Positions 50,496 to 59,378 of a stretch of DNA of 64,000 nt are shown here, piece after piece. Every line of letters starts with the position of its first letter. Position 1 is the stretch's first letter. The notes beneath the pieces were generated by a model that was not told the DNA's origin, ran no database searches, and saw only the letters and a program-made list of their open reading frames with translations. This stretch comes from CADEED01 sp963842515 (GTDB taxonomy: Bacteria; Pseudomonadota; Gammaproteobacteria; Steroidobacterales; Steroidobacteraceae): NCBI GenBank assembly GCA_963842515.1, contig CAWJGO010000001.1, positions 806,001 to 870,000 on the forward strand. Direction: 5' to 3'. The translations under genes were made by a program, and so were the position numbers.

Positions 50496-52997
50496 TCACA
50501 CGCTGCGCGGCTTGGCCGTCTTCTCGAGGCTCGCGGACTGCGCGATGAGGCCGGCGAACGCCGGCCCCGTCTCCTGCTGGCGCGCCAGCAGCAGCCGCAT
50601 GTCTTCCAGAGTGCAGGGCTCGCCGAACAGCTTGCCCTGCGCGAAGCCGCAGTGATGGCGGCGCAGGAAATTGAGGTGTCCGACCGTTTCGACACCCTCG
50701 GCGATCACATTCATCTTGAGGCTGCGCCCCATCTCGATGACGGTGCGCACGATGGTCGCGTCGCTTTCGTCATCGTCCACGTCGCGCACGAAAGACTGGT
50801 CGATCTTGAGCGTGCCGATCGGGAACTGCTGCAGCGCGGACAGCGACGAATAACCCGTGCCGAAGTCGTCGATGGACAGATGCAGGCCCATCGCATAGAG
50901 CTCATCGAGCAGGTGCAGCGTGCGCTTGGAATCGGCCATGAGCGTAGTCTCGGTGATCTCCAGCTCGAAGCAGGTGGGCGAGACGCCGTGCTTACGGAAT
51001 ACCGACCGGAAACGCAGGATGAAGCTCGCCTGGCGCAGCTGCTTGAGCGAGAGGTTCAGCGAGATGCGGCCGGGCGTGGTCACGGTCTGCTGCAGCTCGC
51101 GATAGTCCTGACAGACGCGATTCAGCACCCACTCGCCAACTTCCAGAATGAGGTTGGTCTCTTCGGCGAGCGGAATGAAGTGCGACGGCGGAATGTCGCC
51201 GTGTCCGGGCAGGCGCCAGCGCAGCAGGGCTTCGGCGCCGACGATGCGGCCGTCGCGTAAGTCCACCTTGGGCTGGTAGTGCATGAGGAATTCGTCGCGC
51301 TCGAGCGAGCGGCGCAACTTGCTCTTGAGCATCAGCCGCTCGACCGCGGCGGCATTCATCTCGGGCGAATAGAACGCGAACGAGTTTCCGCCGTTCTGCT
51401 TGGAGTGGTACATCGCCGCATCGGCATTGCGGATCAGGTCGATGACGTTGTCGGCATCGCGCGAACAGAAAGCCACGCCGATGCTCGCGGTGAGGAACAC
51501 TTCGTGCTCCTGCAACTGGAACGCCCTACCGATCTCGGCAAGCACAGTGCGCGCAAGCTGCGCGACGGTGCCGCGGTTGTCGGCATCGGCGGCAAGGTCG
51601 TCGACGAACATCGCAAATTCGTCCCCGGCGAGGCGGCCGATGGTGGTCTCCTGCGGCAGCGCCCGCGTCAGGCGCTCGGTGAGGATTTCCAGCGTGCGAT
51701 CGCCGGCTGCGTGGCCGAACGTGTCGTTGATTTCCTTGAACCGGTCCATGTCGAGATACAGCAGCGCGAGGCTCGTCTTGTTGCGCAGTGCCCGCGCTAT
51801 CGCCTGTTGCAGCAGGTGCTGGAACTGCATGCGATTGGGCACTTTGGTCAGCGCGTCGTAACGCGCGAGATAGCGGATGCGCCGCTCGGCGCGTTTGCGC
51901 TCGGTGACGTTGCGCACCACGAAGATGGTGCCCTGGTATTGCGGATCGTCGGTGGTGATCTGCGAGCCGGTGATGGCCACCGGAATCGTTTGCCCCTGGC
52001 GCGTCTTCACCACGGTTTCGCGTGTGTCCTGCGACGCGCGCAGCATGTCGAATTCGGCGCGCTCGCGTTCATCGAAGATGGAGACGATGCTGCGGCCGAC
52101 CAGTTCCTCCTCACCCCAGGCGAGCAGCTTGCAGGCCGACTGGTTGGCCATGCGGATCACGCCGTCGGGCGAAGTCACGAACACCGCGTCGGTCATGCTG
52201 CCGAGCACGTTGGTCAGATAGTTCTTGTTGATCGTGGTCTGGCGCAGCTTCTGGCGCATGCGCTCGAGCGCCGCCTGCAGCTCGCCGAGCTCATCACGCC
52301 GGCCGACTTCCATGGGTCGTGAGTAATCGCCCTGCGCGATGCGATCCGCGCTCTTGATGAGCGTGGAGATCGGATCGTGCACGCGGCGGCCTGCCCACCA
52401 CGCGAGTGTCAGGCCAACGCCGAGCGCGATGACTCCCAGCGCGCCGGCCAGCAACAGTGCCTTGCGCAACTGCATGCGCTCCATCGAGTCGTAACGCGTG
52501 CGAGCGACGATCGACTCGGGCGAACCTTCCCGCGAACGGATCTGCACCTCGACCTCACCCACGGTCGTGGGGGTGAGGATGCCGGGCGAGGTCTGCACAT
52601 TGGCGCGCAACGGGACGATGGCGCTGCGCGTGATGTCGCCGGCGTCGTCCTGCTTACGTCGAAACGAGTAGATCTCGCTGCCGGCGGGTCCACGCAGCAC
52701 CACGCTGAGCATGGTGTCGTCGCGCGTGAAGTTCTCGATCTGCCGCTCCACCTCGGTGCGATCGTTGCGCAGCACTGCGTCGGCAACGCGGTCGGAGACA
52801 TGGCGCGCCAGCTCACCGGCGCGCAGCGAAAGCTCGCCGAGAACGCGATTGCGGGCATCCGCCGAGGCCGTATCGAGCAACGCTGCGTGTTGCGCGCGGT
52901 TCTCGTACACCATGACGGAGCCCACGGCGAGCGCCACCGCGATGGCAGCTGCCACGGCGACGGCAATGTATTTGCTCTTGAAGCTGACGATGGTCAC
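50496..52997 (-). CDS. membrane HAMP-PAS-GGDEF-EAL protein
   Basis: 833 residues. TM helices (about 10-30 and 178-200) bracket a periplasmic sensor region, then HAMP (about 200-255), PAS (about 265-375), GGDEF and EAL domains. The GGDEF site reads AGDEF in GRLAGDEFAMF, a tolerated variant, and no RxxD inhibitory site precedes it. EAL is intact as GAEALLRW, with ITETTLM and DDFGTGYSS. It can therefore be a bifunctional or phosphodiesterase c-di-GMP enzyme, with EAL activity more certain. The start is a GTG at 52997. It is convergent with the secretin N-domain gene. Confidence 0.92.
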   Translation of the reverse strand: MTIVSFKSKYIAVAVAAAIAVALAVGSVMVYENRAQHAALLDTASADARNRVLGELSLRAGELARHVSDRVADAVLRNDRTEVERQIENFTRDDTMLSVVLRGPAGSEIYSFRRKQDDAGDITRSAIVPLRANVQTSPGILTPTTVGEVEVQIRSREGSPESIVARTRYDSMERMQLRKALLLAGALGVIALGVGLTLAWWAGRRVHDPISTLIKSADRIAQGDYSRPMEVGRRDELGELQAALERMRQKLRQTTINKNYLTNVLGSMTDAVFVTSPDGVIRMANQSACKLLAWGEEELVGRSIVSIFDERERAEFDMLRASQDTRETVVKTRQGQTIPVAITGSQITTDDPQYQGTIFVVRNVTERKRAERRIRYLARYDALTKVPNRMQFQHLLQQAIARALRNKTSLALLYLDMDRFKEINDTFGHAAGDRTLEILTERLTRALPQETTIGRLAGDEFAMFVDDLAADADNRGTVAQLARTVLAEIGRAFQLQEHEVFLTASIGVAFCSRDADNVIDLIRNADAAMYHSKQNGGNSFAFYSPEMNAAAVERLMLKSKLRRSLERDEFLMHYQPKVDLRDGRIVGAEALLRWRLPGHGDIPPSHFIPLAEETNLILEVGEWVLNRVCQDYRELQQTVTTPGRISLNLSLKQLRQASFILRFRSVFRKHGVSPTCFELEITETTLMADSKRTLHLLDELYAMGLHLSIDDFGTGYSSLSALQQFPIGTLKIDQSFVRDVDDDESDATIVRTVIEMGRSLKMNVIAEGVETVGHLNFLRRHHCGFAQGKLFGEPCTLEDMRLLLARQQETGPAFAGLIAQSASLEKTAKPRSV

Positions 52998-53143
52998 GAA
53001 ATCCCGGTACTTTCTTATGGCGCGATCTTACCCATGCGAATCCGCTGCGGGCCACAGTTGCGGGCCGGGACGGGCTGCAATGTCGATTTGTTCCGCAGAT
53101 AAGCGGGCCCGGCAAGTCTTCAGGGCTGCGGTACGATCCAAAC

Positions 53144-53869
53144 ATGCCGGAAATGCCCGAATTCTCGCTGGATCAACTGACTGGACGCGTCCGCAGCCAC
53201 CTGCGGGAACTGGCCGATCCGCCCGGCGCCCTGCATAAAGGGGTAGTCGCGCCGTTTTTGGCGATGCGGGCGGCGGCGGCGGCCGATGGCATCGACCTGG
53301 TGGCGTTCTCCACGTTCCGGGATTTCGACCGCCAACTCGCCATCTGGAACGGGAAGTATCTTGGCCAGCGCCCCATGCAGGACCGCGCGGGCCGGCCGCT
53401 CGATGCGGGCAGCCTGGCACCTGCGGAGCGCGTCGCGGCGATCCTGTGGTGGTCGGCGCTGCCCGGGGCCAGCCGGCACCACTGGGGCACGGACTTCGAC
53501 GTCTTCGATGCGCGAGCCATGCCGGCCGGGTACCAGCTGCAGGCGGTCCCGGCCGAATACCTCGCGGGCGGACCCTTCCATGGCCTAACCACCTGGCTGG
53601 ATGCGCACATGCACGCGTACGGATTTTTCCGCCCCTACACCACCGATCGTGGCGGCGTGGCGCCCGAACCCTGGCATCTCTCGCATGCGCCGGTGGCGGG
53701 TCGCGCCCAGGCGGCACTCACGGTCGAAGGAATACGCGCCGTGCTCGCGGACAGCGGGATCGAAGGGAAGGACGAAATACTCGCAACGCTCGACCGCGTG
53801 TATGCGAGCTACGTGCTCAACGTGGATGCGGCGCCGGAAGAGGCGCTGATGTCGCCGTGGCTCGCCTGA
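53144..53869 (+). CDS. M15-family D-alanyl-D-alanine carboxypeptidase (VanY-type)
   Basis: 241 residues. Zinc-binding motifs of family M15B are present: SRHHWGTDFDV (His and Asp) and EPWHLSH with the catalytic Glu and third ligand His. Such enzymes remove D-Ala or act as L,D/D,D-peptidases on peptidoglycan stems. No signal peptide is evident from ATG 53144, so either the protein acts on cytosolic murein fragments or export is non-classical. TACGAT lies six bases upstream of the ATG and no ribosome site is seen, consistent with a leaderless message. Confidence 0.87.
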   Translation: MPEMPEFSLDQLTGRVRSHLRELADPPGALHKGVVAPFLAMRAAAAADGIDLVAFSTFRDFDRQLAIWNGKYLGQRPMQDRAGRPLDAGSLAPAERVAAILWWSALPGASRHHWGTDFDVFDARAMPAGYQLQAVPAEYLAGGPFHGLTTWLDAHMHAYGFFRPYTTDRGGVAPEPWHLSHAPVAGRAQAALTVEGIRAVLADSGIEGKDEILATLDRVYASYVLNVDAAPEEALMSPWLA

Positions 53870-53878
53870 CGACTTCGC

Positions 53879-54886
53879 TCAACCCCAGACTTTCTTGATG
53901 GCGCCGAGCATCAACGTGCGTGTGGTCGCCATGGAATCCTCGACGCCGGTGAACACCGGCGGCTGGCGTCGCAGCAGGCGCCAGTTTTCACTGCGCAGGA
54001 TGCGCTGGAGATATTCGAGGTTGCGGTCGATGGATTCCATGTATGGATTGCGGCCGCCGTACAGCACTTCGAGATAGCGATAGGCGCGGCCGAACTCGCC
54101 ATCTAGCCGCTTGGCGCGCATGTCGAAAACGAACTTGGGAGTCTGGCGCAGCAGATCGAGGCCCGAGGCATAACGCACCTTGACGTGGCCATTGTCGCCG
54201 ATGGGCAGCGCCACGCCGGCGAGCACGAATTCCGCGTACAACCGGTCGCGGCATTTTTCGAGATAGCAGCGATCCGCCATCTGCCCCATGAGATCGGCGG
54301 TGCCGACCAGGTGGCCAAGTTTGTGATCGCGTGGATCCGGCGCCACGATGGTCTTGAACTGCCGTTCGTACCCGGTGTAGTGGATGATCTCGGCGGCGAC
54401 GCTGCTCCACTGCCCGAGGTTGATCTTCGGTAGATAGTCGGTGAGGAAGGCCGCGCCACGTGATACGTGCACGGTGGTGAACTCGGCGCCGTTCGGTACG
54501 TCGGCATCGCGCGTGGTGCGCAGGTAACCGACGTCATGAAACAAAGCGACCACGATGCCGAGCATGGCGCGCTCGGCGCCGAACTTCTGCGCGTCGGGCG
54601 CCTGCAGGTCGTGCCCGGCGATCAGGCGGGCGGTGGCCAGCGTGATGTCGAGCGTGTGCTGTTGATCGTGGTAAACGGTATCGACACCGTAGTACCCCGG
54701 CATGCGGCCGGAGAACATGCGCTCGAAGTCGCCGAACACGTGTGCGAAAGCCGGGAAGCGTTGGCCGGGCCAGACCCTGGCAAACAGCTCTTCGATTGCC
54801 GCACGCACGTCGGGAGCCGAGCTCACGAGTACCGTGTCGGTTACGTCGTAGTCGCTTCGGCGGGCTTCTGCGCTCTTCTCGGCCAT
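53879..54886 (-). CDS. HD-domain metal-dependent phosphohydrolase
   Basis: 335 residues from ATG 54886 (upstream in-frame GTG 54898 and TTG 54934 are alternatives). HDQQHTLDI, then LFHDVGYLRT gives the HD pair, and IIHYTGYE supplies a further His typical of the family. HD proteins cleave phosphate esters such as nucleotides or cyclic dinucleotides; the substrate is not evident. It is convergent with the M15 peptidase gene. A CRP-like GTGA-N6-TCAC site lies about 85 bases upstream. Confidence 0.8.
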   Translation of the reverse strand: MAEKSAEARRSDYDVTDTVLVSSAPDVRAAIEELFARVWPGQRFPAFAHVFGDFERMFSGRMPGYYGVDTVYHDQQHTLDITLATARLIAGHDLQAPDAQKFGAERAMLGIVVALFHDVGYLRTTRDADVPNGAEFTTVHVSRGAAFLTDYLPKINLGQWSSVAAEIIHYTGYERQFKTIVAPDPRDHKLGHLVGTADLMGQMADRCYLEKCRDRLYAEFVLAGVALPIGDNGHVKVRYASGLDLLRQTPKFVFDMRAKRLDGEFGRAYRYLEVLYGGRNPYMESIDRNLEYLQRILRSENWRLLRRQPPVFTGVEDSMATTRTLMLGAIKKVWG

Positions 54887-54969
54887 GTGCTCATGCACTA
54901 ACAAGATGCGCGAGTCTAGGCAGCGGTAGGTCAAAAAACCAGCGCATGGATGCCGAGTCTGAAGCGGTC

Positions 54970-54983
54970 GTGACCTGCATCAC
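54970..54983. promoter_or_regulatory. CRP/Clp-like site
   Basis: GTGA-CCTGCA-TCAC at 54970-54983 fits the CRP core GTGA-N6-TCAC. It also lies inside a larger inverted repeat CGTGACC/GGTCACG (54969-54990). The position, upstream of the minus-strand HD gene, suits regulation of it. Confidence 0.4.
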
Positions 54984-55038
54984 GGTCACGTGAGACCACG
55001 ATCGCCGCGCGCGGTTGATTACTGTAAAGCCGCGACTA

Positions 55039-55100
55039 TTTCAGGCCTCCGGCCGATTTTCAGGCCTCCGGCCACTCTCAACGCCGCCGAAGCGGCGTCG
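55039..55100 (+). repeat. REP-like double-hairpin repeat, copy 2 (with partial duplication)
   Basis: The unit TTTCAGGCCTCCGGCC occurs twice (about 55039 and 55058) and then continues ACTCTCAACGCCGCCGAAGCGGCG to 55097. Bases 55069-55097 are identical to 30296-30324. The GGCC-TCC-GGCC and CGCCGC-CGAA-GCGGCG arms form two adjacent hairpins. The TTTTCAGGCCTGA at the end of the exonuclease III gene (minus strand, 55130-55142) repeats the same core, so the repeat reaches into its last codons. Confidence 0.75.
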
Positions 55101-55129
55101 TCAGAACGTTGTTCGAGCCGGGAAATGCG

Positions 55130-55954
55130 TCAGGCCTGAAAACTCGCGATCACGGGAGTGTGATCGGAGGCACGCTCGACACAGCGTGGCTCGACATCGA
55201 TGCGGCAGGAGGCGAGCCTGCCGAGCAATTGGCGGTGAACCAGGATGAGGTCGATGCGCAAGCCGTTGTTCCGGCGAAAGGCGCCTTGTCGGTAGTCCCA
55301 CCAGCTGAACGACTTCTCCGGCTGCTCGAAATGACGGAACGCGTCCACGAGCTCGAGGTCGGTGATGCGCCGGAGCGCCGCACGTTCCTCGGGACTGACG
55401 TGCACGCAGCCTGTCCAGGCGGCCGGGTCATGGACGTCGCGGTCTTCGGGAGCCACGTTGAAATCGCCGACCACCACGAGCCCGGGATGTTGTTGGGCCT
55501 CCACCTTCAACCAGCGCGCGAGCGCGTCCAGCCACTTGAGTTTGTAGGCAAACTTTTCGGAGCCAGGTGCCTGCCCGTTCGGCACGTACAGATTGATGAC
55601 GCGAAAGATGCCCAGCGGTCCGTCGATGGTCGCGGCCAGCACACGCCGCGGCGGATCGTCGAAGCCCGGGATGTCGCGCACCACATCCGCCATCGGGTGT
55701 CGCGAGAGCAGCGCCACGCCGTTGTAGGTTTTCTGCCCGCTGAAGACAGTGTGGTAACCGGCGGCCGTGAATTCGGCGTGCGGAAAGTCCGGGTCCTGGA
55801 TCTTGGTTTCCTGAAGCGCAACGACGTCCGGAGAATGGGTGCGCAGCCATTCGTGGAGCTGCTCGCCGCGCACGCGCAGCGAATTCACGTTCCAGGTGGC
55901 GATCGAGAACTCTTCCTTCCCTGTCGGGCCACCGCCTGCGGTGGCGGCGGTCAC
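55130..55954 (-). CDS. xthA: exodeoxyribonuclease III / AP endonuclease
   Basis: 274 residues. The Mg-binding and catalytic set of the exonuclease III family is present: ATWNVNSLRVR, LQETKIQDPDFP, GDFNVAPEDRD, and the C-terminal SDHTPVIA. It cleaves DNA at abasic sites and degrades 3' ends. No ATG is available; the start is most likely the GTG at 55954, which overlaps the stop of the peptidase gene (GTGA) and gives a 10- to 15-residue non-conserved lead. The open frame continues upstream as a shadow of the peptidase gene. Last codons overlap a REP-like unit. Confidence 0.9.
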   Translation of the reverse strand: MTAATAGGGPTGKEEFSIATWNVNSLRVRGEQLHEWLRTHSPDVVALQETKIQDPDFPHAEFTAAGYHTVFSGQKTYNGVALLSRHPMADVVRDIPGFDDPPRRVLAATIDGPLGIFRVINLYVPNGQAPGSEKFAYKLKWLDALARWLKVEAQQHPGLVVVGDFNVAPEDRDVHDPAAWTGCVHVSPEERAALRRITDLELVDAFRHFEQPEKSFSWWDYRQGAFRRNNGLRIDLILVHRQLLGRLASCRIDVEPRCVERASDHTPVIASFQA

Positions 55955-57987
55955 TGCGTCAGGCCCAACTGCCGCAGCAGCGCGTTGACGTCGGGTGGTC
56001 GCCCACGAAAAGCAACGAAAGCGTCCAGCGCCTTCCTGCTGCCGCCCGCGGAGAGAATGGCGTCGAGGAAGCGCTGCGCGACCTGGCGATCGAACACGCC
56101 CTGCTCCTCGAACGCGGCGAATGCGTCGGCGGCCAGCACTTCGGCCCACTTGTAGCTGTAGTAACCAGCGGCGTAGCCGCCGGCGAAAATGTGGCCGAAG
56201 TTGTGAGGGAACCGGTTCCACTCGGGTATCGGGAACACGCCCACCGCCGCGCGTACCTCGCCGAGTATCTGATCGATGCGCGCCCCGAGCGCCGGGTCGT
56301 ATTCGGCGTGCAGGCGGAAATCGAACAGCGCGAATTCGAGCTGGCGCACGCTCGCGAGTCCGGCGTGGAAGGTGCGCGACCCCAGCAGTTGCTTCTGCTG
56401 TTCGGCTGGCAGCGGTGCGCCGGTTTCGTAGTGCCGGGCCATGGACGCCAGCACTTCCGGGCGCCACGCGAAGTTTTCGAGGAACTGGCTGGGCAGCTCC
56501 ACGGCGTCCCAGGAGACACCGTTGATGCCGGCGATGGACGGGTAGCCCACGCGCGTCAACATGTGATGCAGCCCGTGACCGAACTCGTGGAACATGGTCA
56601 CGACGTCATCGTGCGTGAGCAGCGCGGGCGAGCCTGGGGCCGCCGGCAGGAAATTGCACACCAGGTACGCGACCGGCACGGTGTGTTCCGCGCCGATGTC
56701 CTTGCGGCCGACGCAATCGTCCATCCACGCGCCGGCGCGTTTCTTCGGCCGCGCGCAGGCATCGAGGTAGAAACCGGCGCGCACCTTGGCCGCACTGCCA
56801 GTGGCTGCACCATCGACGATTTCGAAGAAGCGCGCGTCGGGATGGTAGATAGGAATGCCGGTGCGCTCGACGATCTTCACGCCGAACAACTTCTCCGCCA
56901 CCGTGAACAGGCCCTCGAGCACGCGCGGCAGCGGGAAGTACGGGCGCAGCTCTTCCTGTGAGATGGAGAACAGTTTGGCCTGCAGTTTTTCGGCGTAATA
57001 GCCGATGTCCCAGGCGTTCAGGTTGCGGCCCGCGAACTGCTCGAGCTCGGCGACTTCCTTTTGAGCCGCCGGCCGCGCCACGCGCACCAGTTCGTGCAGG
57101 AAATCGAACACTGCCTGGTTCGACGGCGCCATGCGCGTGGCCAGCGCATAGGCCGCGTAGTTGGGAAAATCCAGCAGCCGCGCCGCTTCGTGGCGCAGCG
57201 CGAGGATCTTCGCCATGACCTCGGTGTTGTCGAACTTGCCCGCGTTCGGGCCGCGATCCGAGGCGCGCGTCGACCATGCCTCGTAGAAGTCGCGCCGCAG
57301 GGCTTCCGAATCCGCGTCGGTCATCACCGCCACATAGGTCGGCTGCTCGAGCGCGAACAGCCAGCCCGCGACCCCTTTTTCGGCGGCGCGCACGCGTGCC
57401 TGCTCGACGATCACCGGATTGATTCCGGCAAGCTCTGTTTCGTCGCTGACCAGGCGCGTCCACGCATTCATCGCGTCGAGCACGTTCTCCTCGAACTTGG
57501 CCGCGAGCGAGGCGAGTTCCTGCACCACGGTCTTGTAGCGCGCCTTGCGCTCCACGGTGAGGCCGACGCCCGCGAGGCGGAAATCCTCGAGCGCGCGTTC
57601 GATGACACGGCGCTGCGCCGCGTCGAGCGAGCCTGCCTCGGTGGCGGCGATGGCGCTGTAAGCGCGGAACAGCGGTTCGCTCTGCGCGAGGTCGGTCCAG
57701 TAGTTGGACAGCAGCGGCAGGCAGGCGTTGTAGCTGGCGCGCAGCTCCTCGGAATTGAGCACACCGTTCAGGTGGCTGATGGGTGACCAGGTGCGCGACA
57801 GGCGGTGCGACAGCTGCTCGAGCGGCAGCACGGTATTCGCGAAAGTGGGATGCGGCTGCGATTCGAGCGTCGCGACCTCCCCGCGATGCAGGTCAAGCAG
57901 CGCGCGGATAGTGGATTCCACTTCGGTGGCGGCGAATCGATCGAAGGCCGGGAGCGCGGTCCCGGCGATGTTTGCGTCGGTCATCAT
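55951..57987 (-). CDS. prlC: M3-family oligopeptidase (PrlC/oligopeptidase A-like)
   Basis: 678 residues from ATG 57987, matching oligopeptidase A. The zinc site HEFGHGLHH lies in TMFHEFGHGLHH, followed by SWDAVELPSQFLENF and the C-terminal FAGGYAAGYYSYKWAEV. It degrades short peptides in the cytoplasm, including signal-peptide remnants. The ATG overlaps the aroE stop; a second ATG follows at 57984. The gene is between aroE and xthA, all coupled by overlapping codons. Confidence 0.93.
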   Translation of the reverse strand: MMTDANIAGTALPAFDRFAATEVESTIRALLDLHRGEVATLESQPHPTFANTVLPLEQLSHRLSRTWSPISHLNGVLNSEELRASYNACLPLLSNYWTDLAQSEPLFRAYSAIAATEAGSLDAAQRRVIERALEDFRLAGVGLTVERKARYKTVVQELASLAAKFEENVLDAMNAWTRLVSDETELAGINPVIVEQARVRAAEKGVAGWLFALEQPTYVAVMTDADSEALRRDFYEAWSTRASDRGPNAGKFDNTEVMAKILALRHEAARLLDFPNYAAYALATRMAPSNQAVFDFLHELVRVARPAAQKEVAELEQFAGRNLNAWDIGYYAEKLQAKLFSISQEELRPYFPLPRVLEGLFTVAEKLFGVKIVERTGIPIYHPDARFFEIVDGAATGSAAKVRAGFYLDACARPKKRAGAWMDDCVGRKDIGAEHTVPVAYLVCNFLPAAPGSPALLTHDDVVTMFHEFGHGLHHMLTRVGYPSIAGINGVSWDAVELPSQFLENFAWRPEVLASMARHYETGAPLPAEQQKQLLGSRTFHAGLASVRQLEFALFDFRLHAEYDPALGARIDQILGEVRAAVGVFPIPEWNRFPHNFGHIFAGGYAAGYYSYKWAEVLAADAFAAFEEQGVFDRQVAQRFLDAILSAGGSRKALDAFVAFRGRPPDVNALLRQLGLTQ

Positions 57988-58805
57988 TTTGTTCCGAGAG
58001 CAGTGAGTACGGGCTCCGTATCCGGACGCACGCCGCGCCACAGGGTGAAAGCTTCCGCGGCCTGTTCGACCAGCATGCCCCATCCTTTGTGGGCGCGGGC
58101 GCAACCCTGTTCAATGCTCCAGGTCACGAAAGGCGTCGCTGATTTGCTGTAGCTCATGTCGTAGCAGACGGTGTGGCCGCCGATCACAGCGCCGTCCACA
58201 TTCGGCACGGAGCCGGTGAGGCCGGCGGCGGTGGCGTTGATCACGATGTCGAAGGATTCATCGCCGACGTCTTCGAAACCGCAGCCGCGCACGGCCCCGA
58301 GATCGGAGAACAGCGAGGCCAGGTTGACCGCACGGTCCGGCGTGCGATTGGCGATCACGAGCTCGGTGGGTCCGAGCGACAGCAACGGCTCGATGACTCC
58401 GCGCGTCGCGCCGCCCGCCCCGAGAATGAGGATTCTTGCATTGGTGATCGTGAGTCCGAGGTTTTTGCGCAGATCGGTGACCAGCCCATGGCCGTCGGTA
58501 TTGTCGCCGAGCAGGATATCGGCATTCAGCACGAGCGTATTCACCGCGCCGGCGCGATCGGCGCGCATCGTGAGCTCGTTGGCAAGCTCGGCCGCCGCTT
58601 CCTTGTGTGGTACGGTCACGTTGAGGCCACGACCGCCGCGAGTGAAGAATTCGAGCACCTGTGCGCGGAAATCGCCCGGAGTGATGTCGTACAGGCGATA
58701 GACAAGGGACTGGTCAGTCTGTTTCGCAAAGAGCCCGTGGATGAAAGGCGACCAGCTGTGACTGATCGGATGACCGACCACACCGTACTGGTCCGGTGTG
58801 CTCAT
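57984..58805 (-). CDS. aroE: shikimate dehydrogenase (NADP+)
   Basis: 273 residues. Shikimate-binding residues lie in GHPISHSWSPFIH, NVTVPHKE and GDNTDGHGL; the NADP site is ILGAGGATRGV and NRTPDRA. C-terminal YDMSYSKSATPF and KGWGMLVEQAAEAF are typical. It reduces 3-dehydroshikimate to shikimate in aromatic amino acid synthesis. It is the first gene of a run with prlC and xthA and is divergent from an ECF sigma gene by 48 bases. Confidence 0.95.
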   Translation of the reverse strand: MSTPDQYGVVGHPISHSWSPFIHGLFAKQTDQSLVYRLYDITPGDFRAQVLEFFTRGGRGLNVTVPHKEAAAELANELTMRADRAGAVNTLVLNADILLGDNTDGHGLVTDLRKNLGLTITNARILILGAGGATRGVIEPLLSLGPTELVIANRTPDRAVNLASLFSDLGAVRGCGFEDVGDESFDIVINATAAGLTGSVPNVDGAVIGGHTVCYDMSYSKSATPFVTWSIEQGCARAHKGWGMLVEQAAEAFTLWRGVRPDTEPVLTALGTK

Positions 58806-58853
58806 GACGGAAATGATGGCTGAAATAAGCGTCCCACTCGGCCGGTCTTATAC

Positions 58854-59378
58854 ATGAACCAACGCCCCCGCGGAACGACGGTGACCACGTCTTTTGCGCG
58901 GCTGTTGGAGATGTTGCGGCCCGACCTGGTGCGCTTTGCCTTCTGGCTGGCGCGCGACCGGGCAGTGGCGGAGGACGTGGTGCAGGAGACGCTCATCAGA
59001 GCCTGGAAGTCGCGCGGGGAGCTCAAGGATTCGGGAAAAGCGCGTCCCTGGTTGTTCACCATCGTGCGCCGCGAACACGCGCGTCTGTATGAACGCAAGC
59101 GCCTTCCCACCGTGGACGTGGACCTAGTCGAGGCCCTCGGCGATCCGGCGCTGGCAAGTGATGGGGACGCAGGTCTCGACGACCTGCGGCGCGCCATCGT
59201 GCAGTTGCCGGACGAATATCGAGAGCCGCTGGTGATGCAGGTGCTGGGTGGCTTGAGCACGGCGGAGATCGCCGCGGAGCTCAAGCTGACGCAGCCGACC
59301 GTACTGACGCGGCTCTTCCGCGCGCGCAACCGCCTGCGCGTGATCTATGGCCTCAAACCGGCGGAGGATGCGGAATGA
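58854..59378 (+). CDS. RNA polymerase ECF sigma factor (second module)
   Basis: 174 residues with region 2 (ARDRAVAEDVVQETLIRAW) and region 4 (LSTAEIAAELKLTQPTVLTRLF). It resembles RpoE-like sigmas with a DUF3379-linked partner. A possible ECF-type promoter (GAAATA near 58824, GTCTTA near 58845) precedes the ATG, which might allow self-activation, but this is weak. The stop overlaps the anti-sigma start as ATGA. Confidence 0.88.
   Translation: MNQRPRGTTVTTSFARLLEMLRPDLVRFAFWLARDRAVAEDVVQETLIRAWKSRGELKDSGKARPWLFTIVRREHARLYERKRLPTVDVDLVEALGDPALASDGDAGLDDLRRAIVQLPDEYREPLVMQVLGGLSTAEIAAELKLTQPTVLTRLFRARNRLRVIYGLKPAEDAE

Larger units (their letters stand above)
54887..55129. other. intergenic region with CRP-like site and REP-like element
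   Basis: 243 bases between the HD gene start and the exonuclease III stop. It holds a CTAACAA heptamer (54898-54904), a 6-T/A run near 54935-54942, the CRP-like palindrome and the second REP-like repeat. No small open frame with a ribosome site was seen. Confidence 0.5.

Noticed and set aside
55955..56467. N-terminal extension of exonuclease III into the peptidase gene
   Set aside because: The extra residues are an Arg/Ala-rich shadow of the M3 gene, and the GTG at 55954 gives the normal enzyme length.
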